DNA of 64,000 nucleotides from Corynebacterium frankenforstense DSM 45800 (GTDB lineage Bacteria; Actinomycetota; Actinomycetes; Mycobacteriales; Mycobacteriaceae), in NCBI RefSeq assembly GCF_001941485.1, contig NZ_CP009247.1, positions 868,001 to 932,000 of the forward strand, read 5' to 3'. Every line of letters starts with the position of its first letter. Position 1 is the first letter of the stretch. The position numbers were made by a program, and so were the translations under genes. Shown piece by piece: positions 36,228-44,900 of this stretch. The notes beneath the pieces are model-generated. The model did no database searches and was not told where the DNA came from. It saw nothing but the letters and a program-made list of their open reading frames with translations.

Positions 36228-37520
36228 ATGACCGAAGACACCCGCCTCCAGCCGCTCTCGTCGCTGGACCCCGACGTCGACGCCGCGATCCGCGCCGAGC
36301 TCGACCGCCAGCGCAGCACCCTGGAGATGATCGCCTCCGAGAACTTCGTGCCCCGCGCCGTCCTGCAGGCGCAGGGCTCGGTGCTGACCAACAAGTACGC
36401 CGAGGGCTACCCCGGACGCCGCTACTACGGCGGCTGCGAGCACGTCGACGTCATCGAGGACCTGGCGCGCGACCGCGCGAAGTCCCTCTTCGACGCCGAC
36501 TTCGCCAACGTCCAGCCGCACTCCGGCGCCCAGGCCAACGCCGCGGTGCTGCACGCCGCGGCCCGCGCCGGCGACACGATCATGGGCCTCTCGCTGGCCC
36601 ACGGCGGCCACCTGACGCACGGCATGAAGATCAACTTCTCCGGCCGCCTCTACAACGTCGTCGCCTACGAGGTCGACCCGGAGACCATGCGCATCGACAT
36701 GGACAAGGTCCGCGAGCTGGCCCTCGAGCACCGCCCGAAGGTCATCATCGCCGGCTGGTCCGCCTACCCGCGCACCCTCGACTTCGCGGCCTTCCGCGCC
36801 ATCGCCGACGAGGTCGGCGCCGTGCTGTGGACCGACATGGCCCACTTCGCCGGCCTGGTCGCCGCCGGGCTGCACCCCTCGCCGGTGCCGCACTCGGACA
36901 TCGTCTCGACCACCGTGCACAAGACCCTGGGCGGCCCGCGCTCCGGCATGATCCTGGCCAAGCAGGACTGGGCCAAGAAGATCAACTCCGCGGTCTTCCC
37001 CGGCCAGCAGGGCGGCCCGCTGATGCACGTCGTCGCCGCGAAGGCCATCGCGCTCAAGATCGCCGCCACCGAAGAGTTCAAGGCCCGCCAGGAGCGCACC
37101 CTCGAGGGCGCACGCATCCTCGCCGAGCGCCTGACCGGCGAGGACTGCCGCGCCGCCGGCGTCGACGTGCTGACCGGCGGCACCGACGTCCACCTGGTGC
37201 TCGCGGACCTGCGCGAGTCCAAGCTCGACGGCCAGCAGGCCGAGGACCTCCTGCACCAGGTCGGCATCACCGTCAACCGCAACGCCGTGCCCTTCGACCC
37301 GCGTCCGCCGGCAGTCTCCTCCGGCCTGCGCATCGGCACCCCGGCGCTGGCCACCCGCGGCCTGGACACCAAGGCCTTCGAGGAGGTCGCCGACATCATC
37401 GGCACCGCCCTGGCCGCCGGTGAGAACGCCGACGTCGAGGCCCTGCGCGCCCGCGTGGCCAAGATCGCCGAGGACTACCCGCTCTACGATGGGTGGGAGA
37501 ACTGGAAGTTCAGCGACTAA
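36228..37520 (+). CDS. glyA: Serine hydroxymethyltransferase
   Basis: 430 residues. PLP enzyme converting serine and THF to glycine and methylene-THF, the main one-carbon source. [18 protein letters not shown] and [17 protein letters not shown] begin the protein. [20 protein letters not shown] wording ([18 protein letters not shown]) holds the PLP Lys. The C-terminal [17 protein letters not shown] is intact. It works with purU in this window to balance folate one-carbon units. A GC hairpin and three 18-bp repeats follow. Confidence 0.97.
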   Translation: MTEDTRLQPLSSLDPDVDAAIRAELDRQRSTLEMIASENFVPRAVLQAQGSVLTNKYAEGYPGRRYYGGCEHVDVIEDLARDRAKSLFDADFANVQPHSGAQANAAVLHAAARAGDTIMGLSLAHGGHLTHGMKINFSGRLYNVVAYEVDPETMRIDMDKVRELALEHRPKVIIAGWSAYPRTLDFAAFRAIADEVGAVLWTDMAHFAGLVAAGLHPSPVPHSDIVSTTVHKTLGGPRSGMILAKQDWAKKINSAVFPGQQGGPLMHVVAAKAIALKIAATEEFKARQERTLEGARILAERLTGEDCRAAGVDVLTGGTDVHLVLADLRESKLDGQQAEDLLHQVGITVNRNAVPFDPRPPAVSSGLRIGTPALATRGLDTKAFEEVADIIGTALAAGENADVEALRARVAKIAEDYPLYDGWENWKFSD

Positions 37521-37530
37521 GGCCGCCTGA

Positions 37531-37552
37531 GCCGCCCCGGAGACGGGGCGGC
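37531..37552 (+). terminator. GC hairpin after glyA
   Basis: GCCGCCCC (37531-37538) pairs with GGGGCGGC (37545-37552), loop GGAGAC-like; no T-run. The 3' arm is the first unit of the tandem repeat. Confidence 0.4.
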
Positions 37553-37595
37553 ACCCGCCGACGGGGCGGCACCCGCCGACGGGGCGGCACCCGCC
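37542..37595 (+). repeat. Three perfect tandem copies of an 18-bp unit
   Basis: Unit GACGGGGCGGCACCCGCC at 37542-37559, 37560-37577 and 37578-37595. Each unit repeats the 3' arm of the glyA hairpin, so several alternative stems with 37531-37538 are possible. It looks like recent slippage expansion in a noncoding gap. Confidence 0.9.
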
Positions 37596-37641
37596 GAGGG
37601 TGCACCGCGCGGCGTCGCCAAGCGGAAACGGAGAGCAGACC

Positions 37642-38883
37642 GTGAACCTCGACTACGCCATCTGGTGGCACGTCTACCCCCTCGGCGCGTGCGGGGCACC
37701 CGTGCGCGACCGCGCCGGCGACGACGCCGCGCCGCGACTGCGCCGCCTGGAGCCCTGGCTCGACTACGTCGTGCGGCTGGGCTGCAACGGGCTGCTGCTC
37801 GGCCCGATCTTCGAGTCCGTCGCGCACGGCTACGACACGCTCGACCACTACCGCATCGACCGGCGCCTAGGCGACGAGGAGGACTTCCGCCGCCTCATCG
37901 AGGCCGCGCACGCCCGCGGGCTGGACGTGATTCTCGACGGCGTGTTCAACCACGTCGCCGCCACCCACCCCTTCGTGGACGAGGGCGGTCCGGTGCGCCG
38001 CGACGCCGAGGGGAACGTCGCCGGCTGGGAGGGCGACGGCACGCTCGCCGAGCTCGACCACGCGGACCCGCGCACCGCGGACTTCGTCGTCGACGTCATG
38101 CGCCACTGGCTGGACCGGGGGATCTCCGGGTGGCGGCTGGACGTCGCCTACGCGGTGCCCACGGAGTTCTGGGCGGAGGTCGTCGACCGGGTGCACGAGA
38201 CGCACCCGGACGCGAAGTTCCTCGGCGAGATGATCCACGGCGACTACGCGGAGTTCGGCCTGGCCTCGCACCTGGACACGGTCACCCAGTACGAGCTGTG
38301 GAAGGCCGTGTGGAGCTCGCTGAAGGACGCGAACTTCTTCGAGCTGGCCCACGCGCTGGGCCGCCACCACGACTTCTCCGCGAAGCTGCTCATGCAGACC
38401 TTCGTGGGCAACCACGACGTCGACCGCATCGCCGGCACCGTCGGCGACGCCGGCGCGGTGCTCGCCGCCACCGTGCTGTTCACCGTGCCCGGGCTGCCGA
38501 GCGTCTACTACGGCGACGAGCAGGCCTTCCGCGGCGCGAAGGGGGAGGGCTGGGGCGCCGACGACGCGCTGCGCCCGCCGCTTCCCGCCACCCCGGAGGA
38601 GCTCTCGGGGCTCGGCCGCTGGCTCTACCCGGTCTACGAGGCGCTCATCGCGCTGCGCCGGCGCCACCCGTGGCTGACCCACGGCGACGTCGAGGTCGTC
38701 GACACGGAGAACACGCGCCTGGTCTACCGGGTCACCGGCACCGCCGACGGCGCCGGGCACCGCGCGGACGTGGAGCTCGAGGTCTCCGGACCGGTGCCCG
38801 AGAACAAAGAGGCGCCGTACCCGGAGGGCACGGCGCGCGTCACCGTCGACGGTGAGGTGGAGTTCTCCTGGCCGCGGCGCTAG
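37642..38883 (+). CDS. GH13-family glycosidase (alpha-amylase/trehalose-synthase-like)
   Basis: 413 residues, cytoplasmic, no signal peptide. The (beta/alpha)8 barrel motifs are DGVFNHV (region I), GWRLDVAY (region II, nucleophile Asp), FLGEMIHGD (region III, acid Glu) and FVGNHDVDRI (region IV). It begins at the barrel with VNLDYAIWWHVYPLG. The C-terminal beta domain is small. Specificity cannot be fixed; short trehalose/maltose-active or glucosyl-transfer enzymes share this layout. The GTG start at 37642 follows the tandem repeats; no sugar transporter lies beside it. Confidence 0.88.
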   Translation: MNLDYAIWWHVYPLGACGAPVRDRAGDDAAPRLRRLEPWLDYVVRLGCNGLLLGPIFESVAHGYDTLDHYRIDRRLGDEEDFRRLIEAAHARGLDVILDGVFNHVAATHPFVDEGGPVRRDAEGNVAGWEGDGTLAELDHADPRTADFVVDVMRHWLDRGISGWRLDVAYAVPTEFWAEVVDRVHETHPDAKFLGEMIHGDYAEFGLASHLDTVTQYELWKAVWSSLKDANFFELAHALGRHHDFSAKLLMQTFVGNHDVDRIAGTVGDAGAVLAATVLFTVPGLPSVYYGDEQAFRGAKGEGWGADDALRPPLPATPEELSGLGRWLYPVYEALIALRRRHPWLTHGDVEVVDTENTRLVYRVTGTADGAGHRADVELEVSGPVPENKEAPYPEGTARVTVDGEVEFSWPRR

Positions 38884-38901
38884 GCGCGGCCGGTTTCCGG
38901 G

Positions 38902-39321
38902 TCAGTCTTCCTCGGCCGGGGCCCCGGCGTCGTCTGCCGGAGCCTCGGCCCCGGTCTCTTCCTTCTTGCCTTCCTCGCCGCGGGCGGCCTCACGCTCGGC
39001 GCGCAGCCACTCGGGCTGGTCGGCGAGCAGCGCCTCGATCTCGGCGGTGGTCAGGGGTCCGGCGGAGTCGTGCCGCTTCAGCGCGGCGATGGTCACGCCC
39101 AGCTTGGCGGCGACCACGGGCCGCGGGTGCGGGCCCTTCTCACGCAGCTCGGTCAGCCACTGCGGCGGATTGTGCTGCAGTTCGCGCAGCTCCGCGTGGG
39201 TGACGGCGTTGTCCTGGAACTCCTGGGGGGTTGCGGGCAGATAGACGCCGAGCTTGCGCGCGGCGGTCTGCGGCTTCATCGCCCGGCCTGAGGGGCGGCG
39301 TCCGGCCAGTTCTTCGCTCAT
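38902..39321 (-). CDS. DUF5997 family protein
   Basis: 139 residues, cytoplasmic. The conserved part runs from MKPQTAARKLGVYLPATPQEF through LTELREKGPHPRPVVAAKLGVT to LLADQPEWLRAEREA, predicted helical. The tail is acidic and Ala-rich. Function unknown. A TACCGT -10 box 7 nt before the ATG at 39321 supports that start. It is divergent from a LysR-like gene with only 24 bp between the start codons; the pair recurs in corynebacteria, so a functional tie is likely. Confidence 0.8.
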   Translation of the reverse strand: MSEELAGRRPSGRAMKPQTAARKLGVYLPATPQEFQDNAVTHAELRELQHNPPQWLTELREKGPHPRPVVAAKLGVTIAALKRHDSAGPLTTAEIEALLADQPEWLRAEREAARGEEGKKEETGAEAPADDAGAPAEED

Positions 39322-39328
39322 GGGCCTC

Positions 39329-39334
39329 ACGGTA
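39329..39334 (-). promoter_or_regulatory. -10 box of leaderless promoter (DUF5997)
   Basis: TACCGT on the minus strand, 7 nt before the ATG at 39321. It overlaps by two bases the opposite -10 box at 39333-39338. Confidence 0.55.
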
Positions 39335-39338
39335 GCAT
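39333..39338 (+). promoter_or_regulatory. -10 box of leaderless promoter (LysR-domain protein)
   Basis: TAGCAT, 7 nt before the ATG at 39346. Overlap with the divergent -10 box means polymerase cannot occupy both at once. Confidence 0.55.
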
Positions 39339-39345
39339 TACCGCC

Positions 39346-40164
39346 ATGTTGACCTTGAGTTTCGCCACCGGTTGCGAGCCCGGCAAGTGGCTGCGCCGCT
39401 ACCGGCAGACCACCGCGCACGGGGGAGTGGAGGCCGCCGCCTCCGACGACCCCGTCGCCGAGGTGCTCGACGGCCGGGTCACCCTGGCGCTCGTGCGGCT
39501 TCCCGACCCGCGCGTCGAGGCCGCGCTGGGGGAGCTGCACAAGGTCGAGCTCTACGACGAGGCCCCGGGCGTCGCGGTGCCCAAGGACAGCGTCTTCGCC
39601 GAGCTCGGCGAGGCGGTGCGCTTCGCCGACCTCGAGGACGAGACCGTGCACTACCGGCCCGCCGCCGACGGCACCGTCGACATCGCCCAGGTGCGCACCA
39701 TGCTGCCTGTCGTCGGGGCGAACGTGGGCGTCGTGCTCGCCCCGCGCCCGGTGCTCAAGGTCCTGGCCAAGCGCCAGGTGGTGCCGTTGACGCTTGCCGA
39801 CGCCGCGCAGGTCGGCGTGGTGCCCACCCGCGTGGCGCTGGTGTGGCGACGCGAGGCGGACTCGGACGCGGTGCAGGACTTCGTCGGCGTGGCCAAGGGG
39901 CGCACGGCGAACTCGACCAGGCGCGCCAACCCCCGCGGCGCGCGGGGGAGCGGCGGCCGGGGTGGGGCCCGGAATGACAAGACGGGCAAGAACGGCAAGG
40001 CCTGCAAGGGTGCCATGGCCGGGAAGGGAGCCAAGGCCGGTAAGGGGGCGGGCACCGGAAATGACAGGAAGGGCAAGGGACCCAGGAAGTCCGGCAGGTC
40101 CGGCCGGGGCGGGGGACGCCCGGGTCGCGGGCGAGGCGGACGCGGCGGCCGCGGGCGGCGGTGA
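39346..40164 (+). CDS. LysR-type substrate-binding domain without HTH, with long basic RGG/Lys-Gly tail
   Basis: 272 residues. Residues 1-185 resemble a LysR effector domain (LTLSFATGCEPGKWLRRY; VTLALVRLPDPRVEAAL; VALVWRREADSDAVQDFVGVAKG), but there is no N-terminal winged helix and no room for one. Residues 190-272 are low-complexity: GKNGKACKGAMAGKGAK-like repeats, then GRSGRGGGRPGRGRGGRGG. Such tails bind nucleic acids non-specifically. The protein may be a ligand-binding regulator acting through another DNA-binding protein or through its own tail. Divergent neighbour: DUF5997. Confidence 0.75.
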   Translation: MLTLSFATGCEPGKWLRRYRQTTAHGGVEAAASDDPVAEVLDGRVTLALVRLPDPRVEAALGELHKVELYDEAPGVAVPKDSVFAELGEAVRFADLEDETVHYRPAADGTVDIAQVRTMLPVVGANVGVVLAPRPVLKVLAKRQVVPLTLADAAQVGVVPTRVALVWRREADSDAVQDFVGVAKGRTANSTRRANPRGARGSGGRGGARNDKTGKNGKACKGAMAGKGAKAGKGAGTGNDRKGKGPRKSGRSGRGGGRPGRGRGGRGGRGRR

Positions 40165-40342
40165 GCGGGCCACGTGTGCGGTGCCGGCGGCGCTGAGCGG
40201 GGCCGGGCCGGTGTTGCGGAGCCGTTGCGCCGTCGCTACGCCGGGTCACGGGAATGTCACAGTTGTCACGCGAGGTGGCACGGGGACGGCCACATGGCGC
40301 ACCATGGAAAGGTACACAGACTCTGCAAGAAAGGTCTTCATC

Positions 40343-40930
40343 ATGAACCGTTCCCTCACCCGTCGCGTGCTCGCCGGCGCCGCTGCCGGTGCCTTGGCCC
40401 TCGGCCTGGTCGCCTGCTCGGATGACGGCAACGACGGCTCGATCGACGAGACCGTGACCTCCAGCGCCGTGACCAGCGAGGCGGACGCCTCCGACTCCTC
40501 GGAGACCGCCTCCGAGTCCGCCGCGGAGTCCGCCTCCGAGTCCGAGGGCGCCGAGGGCGAGACCCAGGAGATCGAGACCGCCGGCGGCGAGAAGGTCGCC
40601 GTGCCGGGCGCGCTGGCGAAGGCCATCGAGGAGCACGAGTCCGACTTCGGCCAGGTCACCGACGTCGAGGAGGGCGAGAACGGCACCGTCGCCACCTTCG
40701 AGAACGGCGACCGTATCGTCTACTCCGAGGAGACCGGCCCGGTCGAGCTGGTGGGCAAGATCGGCGAGACCTGGGACGAGCAGGGCGGCCTGGACGCCGA
40801 GATCGGCCTGCCGACCGAGCCGGAGAAGGACGCCTCCGAGGCCACCGGCTGGACCCAGGAGTTCCAGAACGGCACCATCTCCTGGATCGACGAGGGCTCC
40901 GGCTTCGGCGCCGACATCCAGCAGAACTAA
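40343..40930 (+). CDS. LGFP-repeat lipoprotein
   Basis: 195 residues. Lipoprotein signal with lipobox LVAC (Cys near residue 22), then a Ser/Glu/Ala-rich stalk (about 25-75). The folded part ends with GGLDAEIGLPTEPEKDASEATGWTQEFQNGTISW, one clear LGFP unit preceded by degenerate ones. LGFP proteins bind the arabinogalactan-mycolate layer in corynebacteria. AGAAAGG stands upstream of the ATG, and a good terminator follows. Confidence 0.85.
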   Translation: MNRSLTRRVLAGAAAGALALGLVACSDDGNDGSIDETVTSSAVTSEADASDSSETASESAAESASESEGAEGETQEIETAGGEKVAVPGALAKAIEEHESDFGQVTDVEEGENGTVATFENGDRIVYSEETGPVELVGKIGETWDEQGGLDAEIGLPTEPEKDASEATGWTQEFQNGTISWIDEGSGFGADIQQN

Positions 40931-40947
40931 CGTCCAGCGGACCTGGC

Positions 40948-40979
40948 GGTCCCGCACCTTCGTGGTGCGGGGCCGTTTT
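40948..40979 (+). terminator. Intrinsic terminator of the LGFP lipoprotein gene
   Basis: GGTCCCGCACC pairs with GGTGCGGGGCC around a short TTCGT loop, followed by GTTTTC. Confidence 0.8.
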
Positions 40980-41195
40980 CGTCTACTGGGGCCGGTGTGA
41001 CTCGAGGGGAAAAGGGCCACCGGAAGTACCAGGCACAGTCACCGACCGTTCATATACCAGCAATGTAATTCCCGCATACGGCCCTTAGCCTCGGCGGTGG
41101 ACAGAGGAAAACCCGGCCTACCGAGGAGACGTCCCGACATGACCAGCCCGATCACGCGCACCGCAGAGCACGCCGAGCGAGAGGAGGAGGGTCGG

Positions 41196-42515
41196 GTGGC
41201 CACTCGGACCTACGTCATCGACACCTCCGTGATCCTCTCCGACCCGCACTGCCTGACCAAGTTCGCCGAGCACGACGTCGTGCTCCCGCTCGTGGTCATC
41301 AGCGAGCTCGAGGACAAGCGCCACCACCCGGACCTCGGCTGGTTCGCCCGCGAGGCGCTGCGCCACCTCGAGGAGCTGCGCGCGACCTACGAGCGCCTCG
41401 ACCGCCCGGTGCCCGTCAACGTCGAGGGCGGCACCCTCGTCGTCGAGCTCAACCACCAGGACCAGTCGATCCTGCCCGCCGCCTTCCGCGGTCCCGGCGG
41501 TGACCAGCGCATCCTGGCCTGCGCGCTCAACCTGCGCGAGGAGGGCCGCGACGTCACCCTGGTGACCAAGGACGTCCCGCTGCGCGTCAAGGCCGGCGCC
41601 GTCGGCCTGCCGGCGGACGAGTACCACGCCCAGGACGTCGTGCTCACCGGCTACTCGGGCATGGCGCGCGTGCACGTGCCCGGCGAGGTCGTCGACGCCC
41701 TCTTCGCCGACGGCGAGCTCGACTTCGACCACCCCGGCCTGGCCGACGTGGTCACCGACGACGGCGAGAATCTCGAGGACCTGCCCGTGCACTGCGGCGT
41801 GAAGTTCGCCGCGCTCTCCCAGTCCGCCCTGGGGCGGGTGACCGCCACCGGCGTGCGCCTGGTGCGCGGCGACGCCCAGGCCTTCGGGCTGACCGGCCGC
41901 TCCGCCGAGCAGCGCATCGCCCTCGACCTGCTCAACGACCCGGAGATCGGCATCGTCTCCATCGGCGGGCGCGCCGGCACCGGCAAGTCGGCGCTGGCCC
42001 TGTGCGCCGGCCTCGAGTCCGTCCTCGAGCGCGGCGAGCACCGCCGCATCATCGTCTTCCGCCCCCTCTACGCCGTGGGCGGGCAGACCCTGGGCTACCT
42101 GCCCGGCAACGAGGACGAGAAGATGAACCCCTGGGCGCAGGCCGTGCACGACACGCTGTCCAGCCTGGTCTCCCAGAACGTCCTCGACGAGATCGAGGAC
42201 CGCGGGCTGCTCGAGGTGCTGCCCCTGACCCACATCCGCGGCCGCAGCCTGCACGACGCCTTCGTCATCGTCGACGAGGCGCAGTCGCTGGAGCGCAACG
42301 TGCTGCTGACCGTGCTGTCCCGCCTGGGCGCGCGTTCCCGGGTCGTGCTCACCCACGACGTCGCCCAGCGCGACAACCTGCGCGTCGGCCGCCACGACGG
42401 CGTGCAGGCCGTCATCGAGAAGCTCAAGGACCACCACCTGTTCGCCCACGTGACGCTGCGCCGCTCCGAGCGCTCCGAGATCGCCGAACTGGTCACCGAG
42501 CTGCTCGGGGACTGA
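41196..42515 (+). CDS. phoH2: PhoH2: PIN-domain ribonuclease fused to PhoH ATPase
   Basis: 439 residues. The N-terminal PIN domain (1-130) starts [13 protein letters not shown] and keeps the acidic active-site residues. The PhoH domain holds [16 protein letters not shown] (Walker A) and [15 protein letters not shown] (Walker B). Mycobacterial PhoH2 unwinds and cleaves RNA. The GTG at 41196 matches the start of known PhoH2 and has a strong GAGGAGGAGG upstream; the frame is open 33 codons further up (ATG at 41139). In mycobacteria a small antitoxin gene, phoAT, overlaps phoH2; none is evident here. Confidence 0.92.
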   Translation: MATRTYVIDTSVILSDPHCLTKFAEHDVVLPLVVISELEDKRHHPDLGWFAREALRHLEELRATYERLDRPVPVNVEGGTLVVELNHQDQSILPAAFRGPGGDQRILACALNLREEGRDVTLVTKDVPLRVKAGAVGLPADEYHAQDVVLTGYSGMARVHVPGEVVDALFADGELDFDHPGLADVVTDDGENLEDLPVHCGVKFAALSQSALGRVTATGVRLVRGDAQAFGLTGRSAEQRIALDLLNDPEIGIVSIGGRAGTGKSALALCAGLESVLERGEHRRIIVFRPLYAVGGQTLGYLPGNEDEKMNPWAQAVHDTLSSLVSQNVLDEIEDRGLLEVLPLTHIRGRSLHDAFVIVDEAQSLERNVLLTVLSRLGARSRVVLTHDVAQRDNLRVGRHDGVQAVIEKLKDHHLFAHVTLRRSERSEIAELVTELLGD

Positions 42516-42574
42516 ATCGGAGGCGTCCGACCAACTGGTTGCGCGCCCCGCGCAGAGACAGGAAAATGGTGGGT

Positions 42575-43126
42575 ATGGCAGAAAAGACCTTCATCGTCCG
42601 GGACTTCCGCCAGGGAGACTTCCCGCAGGTCCAGGAGATCTACGAGCACGGCCTGAACACCGGGCACGCCTCCTACGAGCGTCGTGCCTGGGACTGGGAG
42701 AAATTCAGCACCTCGAAGCTGATGGAGAGCGTCCAGGTCGCCGTCGACAAGGAGGACGACGCGAAGCTGCTCGGCTGGGTCGCAGCCGCCCCGGTCTCCT
42801 CGCGCCGCGTCTTCAGCGGCGTGGTCGAGGACTCGATCTACATCTCCCCGGACGCCCAGGGCCGCGGCGTGGCCAGCGCCCTGCTCGACGCGCTGATCGA
42901 GCGCGTCTCCGAGATGGGCAAGTGGGCCATCCACTCCTGGATCTTCCCGGAGAACGAGGGCTCGGCGCGTCTGCACGCCTCCCGCGGCTTCGAGAAGGTG
43001 GGCACCTACCACCACCTGGCCAAGATGCCCTACGGCGAGCTCGCCGGCCAGTGGCGCGACACCGACGTCTGGGAGAAGCTGTTGCCCAAGCCCGAGATCC
43101 ACGTCGACGACCTGCCCGACAGCTGA
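42575..43126 (+). CDS. GNAT acetyltransferase, phosphinothricin-acetyltransferase-like
   Basis: 183 residues. IYEHGLNTGHASYERRAWDWEKF near the N terminus and VEDSIYISPDAQGRGVASALLDALIE (acetyl-CoA loop) match the Pat/YwnH-like GNAT subgroup. ENEGSARLHASRGFEKVGTYHHLAKMPYG closes the fold. Substrate is probably a small amine or an amino-acid analogue; resistance to a particular compound cannot be inferred. Two ATGs (42566, 42575) are possible; 42575 has the better ribosome-binding distance. It follows phoH2 by 59 bp. Confidence 0.85.
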   Translation: MAEKTFIVRDFRQGDFPQVQEIYEHGLNTGHASYERRAWDWEKFSTSKLMESVQVAVDKEDDAKLLGWVAAAPVSSRRVFSGVVEDSIYISPDAQGRGVASALLDALIERVSEMGKWAIHSWIFPENEGSARLHASRGFEKVGTYHHLAKMPYGELAGQWRDTDVWEKLLPKPEIHVDDLPDS

Positions 43127-43173
43127 CCTTCCCCGCGGCCCGCCCGGCCCCGGGCCGAGACGAAGCACAAAGA

Positions 43174-43211
43174 AGAAGCGCCCGCCCCCTGCACAGGGGA
43201 CGGGCGCTTCC
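43174..43211 (-). terminator. Strong terminator between GNAT and MFS genes
   Basis: AAGCGCCCG-C-CCCCT / AGGGG-A-CGGGCGCTT stem. On the minus strand it is followed by CTTCTTCTTTG, so it mainly ends the tetR-MFS transcript. Confidence 0.8.
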
Positions 43212-43228
43212 GCACGCTCGCGCACGCT

Positions 43229-43246
43229 GCGCGGCGTCGGCAATCT
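43229..43246 (-). repeat. Copy of dispersed motif (one mismatch)
   Basis: Minus strand GATTGCCGACGCCGCGCA, 11 bp after the stop codon of the MFS gene. Confidence 0.45.
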
Positions 43247-43256
43247 CAGTGCCGGA

Positions 43257-44900
43257 TCAGGAGATGGTCTCCTTGAGGGTGTCGGCGCGGATGCCGATCA
43301 GGATCAGCCCGCAGATCAGGGCGACCGGGGCGAGCAGCAGGAAGATCGGGGTCAGCGCGTCGTTGTAGCTGGACTCGATGGCGACCATGATCGGCTCGGG
43401 AAGCGAGTTGACCATGTCCGGGGTCAGCCGCGCGCTGTCGATCTGCTGCAGCTGGCCGCCGGCCTGGGCGCCCGCCTGGCCCATGGATGCCATGGCCTCG
43501 GGGATGCGCTCGGCGAGCAGGTCCTTCAGCTTGTCCACGAACAGGCCGCCGACCAGGGCCGCGCCGACCGAACCGCCGATCTGGCGGAAGAAGTTGTTCG
43601 CGGCGGTGACGGTGCCGACCTCGCGGACGGCGAAGGAGTTCTGCACGATGAGCACGAGCACCTGCATGGCGCAGCCGATGCCGAAGCCGAAGACGAAGAT
43701 GCGCAGGCCCACGCCGGTCAGGCTGGTCTCACGGTCCAGGCGCGACATCAGGATCAGCCCGGCGGTGACGATGAACATGCCCGCGATCGGGAAGACCTTG
43801 TAGTTGCCGGTGCGCGAAACCAGGCCGCCGACGGCGATCGAGGTGCCCATCACGCCGACCATCATCCAGATCAGCATCAGACCGGCCGAGGTCGGGGACA
43901 GGCCGTGGACCATCTGCAGGTAGGTCGGGAAGTAGGCCAGCGAGCCGAACATGAAGATGCCGATGCCGAAGCCGGCGACGGTGGTCAGCACGAAGTTGCG
44001 GTTGGCGAACAGACGCATCGGCACCAGCGGGTCGTCCGCACGCAGCTCGACGAAGACGAAGAGCGCGCCCACGACGAAGAAGGTGACGATCAGCCCGATG
44101 ATCACCGGGTCCGACCACTCGTACTCATTGCCGCCCCAGGTGGTCACGAGGACCAGGGCCGCGGTGGCGATCGCCATCGTCGCGGTGCCCGCCCAGTCGA
44201 GGTTGAGGCGGCGCTCCCGCTCGGGCAGGCGCAGCAGGAAGGAGACGGCCACGATCGCGATCAGGCCGAGCGGGACGTTGAGCCACAGGCCCCAGCGCCA
44301 GCCGGGACCGTCGGTGAACCAGCCGCCGAGCACCGGGCCGAGCACCGAGGAGACGGCGAAGGCCGAGCCCATGACGCCCATGTACTTGCCGCGCTCGCGC
44401 GGGGTGGTCACCTCGGCGGTGATGGCCTGGGAGAGGATCATCATGCCGCCGCCGGAGATGCCCTGCAGCACGCGGGCGACGATGAGCACGGCCATGGAGT
44501 TGGCCAGCCCGCCGAGCAGGGAGCCGACGACGAAGAGGCCGTTGGCGAAGATGAACAGGCCCTTGCGCCCGAGCTGGTCGCCGAGCTTGCCGAAGATCGG
44601 CAGCGAGATGGTCTGGCCGAGCAGGAAGCCGGTGATCACCCAGCTCATGTGCTCCACGCCGCCGAGCTCGCCGACGATGGTCGGCAGCGCGGTGGAGAAG
44701 ATCATCTGGCCCAGCGAGCTCATCAGCATGGAGAGCATCAGCGAGGCGATGATCCAGGGCAGCAGGCGGCGGGTCTCGGCCGGGATGCCGGAGGGGTGCG
44801 TGGCCTCGGGCGTGGGGGACGGGGCGGCGGTGTCGGGCGTGTGGTCGCCGGCGTCGTGCTTGGCGACGGCCGCGGTCGCGGTCGGGTCAGTGGTGCTCAC
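43257..44900 (-). CDS. DHA2-family multidrug efflux transporter (14-TM MFS)
   Basis: 547 residues. After a Thr/Ala/Pro-rich head of about 45 residues come 14 hydrophobic helices. Motif A appears as GKLGDQLGRKGLFIFANGLF. Motif C-like GSAFAVSSVLGPVLGGWFTDGPGWRWGLWLNVPLGLI is diagnostic for drug:H+ antiporters of the EmrB/QacA group. GTG start with AAAGGAGG 7 nt upstream. Its first 14 bases overlap the end of the tetR gene, so the two are coupled and the regulator probably represses the pump. Confidence 0.92.
   Translation of the reverse strand: MSTTDPTATAAVAKHDAGDHTPDTAAPSPTPEATHPSGIPAETRRLLPWIIASLMLSMLMSSLGQMIFSTALPTIVGELGGVEHMSWVITGFLLGQTISLPIFGKLGDQLGRKGLFIFANGLFVVGSLLGGLANSMAVLIVARVLQGISGGGMMILSQAITAEVTTPRERGKYMGVMGSAFAVSSVLGPVLGGWFTDGPGWRWGLWLNVPLGLIAIVAVSFLLRLPERERRLNLDWAGTATMAIATAALVLVTTWGGNEYEWSDPVIIGLIVTFFVVGALFVFVELRADDPLVPMRLFANRNFVLTTVAGFGIGIFMFGSLAYFPTYLQMVHGLSPTSAGLMLIWMMVGVMGTSIAVGGLVSRTGNYKVFPIAGMFIVTAGLILMSRLDRETSLTGVGLRIFVFGFGIGCAMQVLVLIVQNSFAVREVGTVTAANNFFRQIGGSVGAALVGGLFVDKLKDLLAERIPEAMASMGQAGAQAGGQLQQIDSARLTPDMVNSLPEPIMVAIESSYNDALTPIFLLLAPVALICGLILIGIRADTLKETIS

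Noticed and set aside
37542..37595. Considered as a CRISPR-like array
   Set aside because: The 18-bp units are directly adjacent with no spacers, and there are no cas genes.
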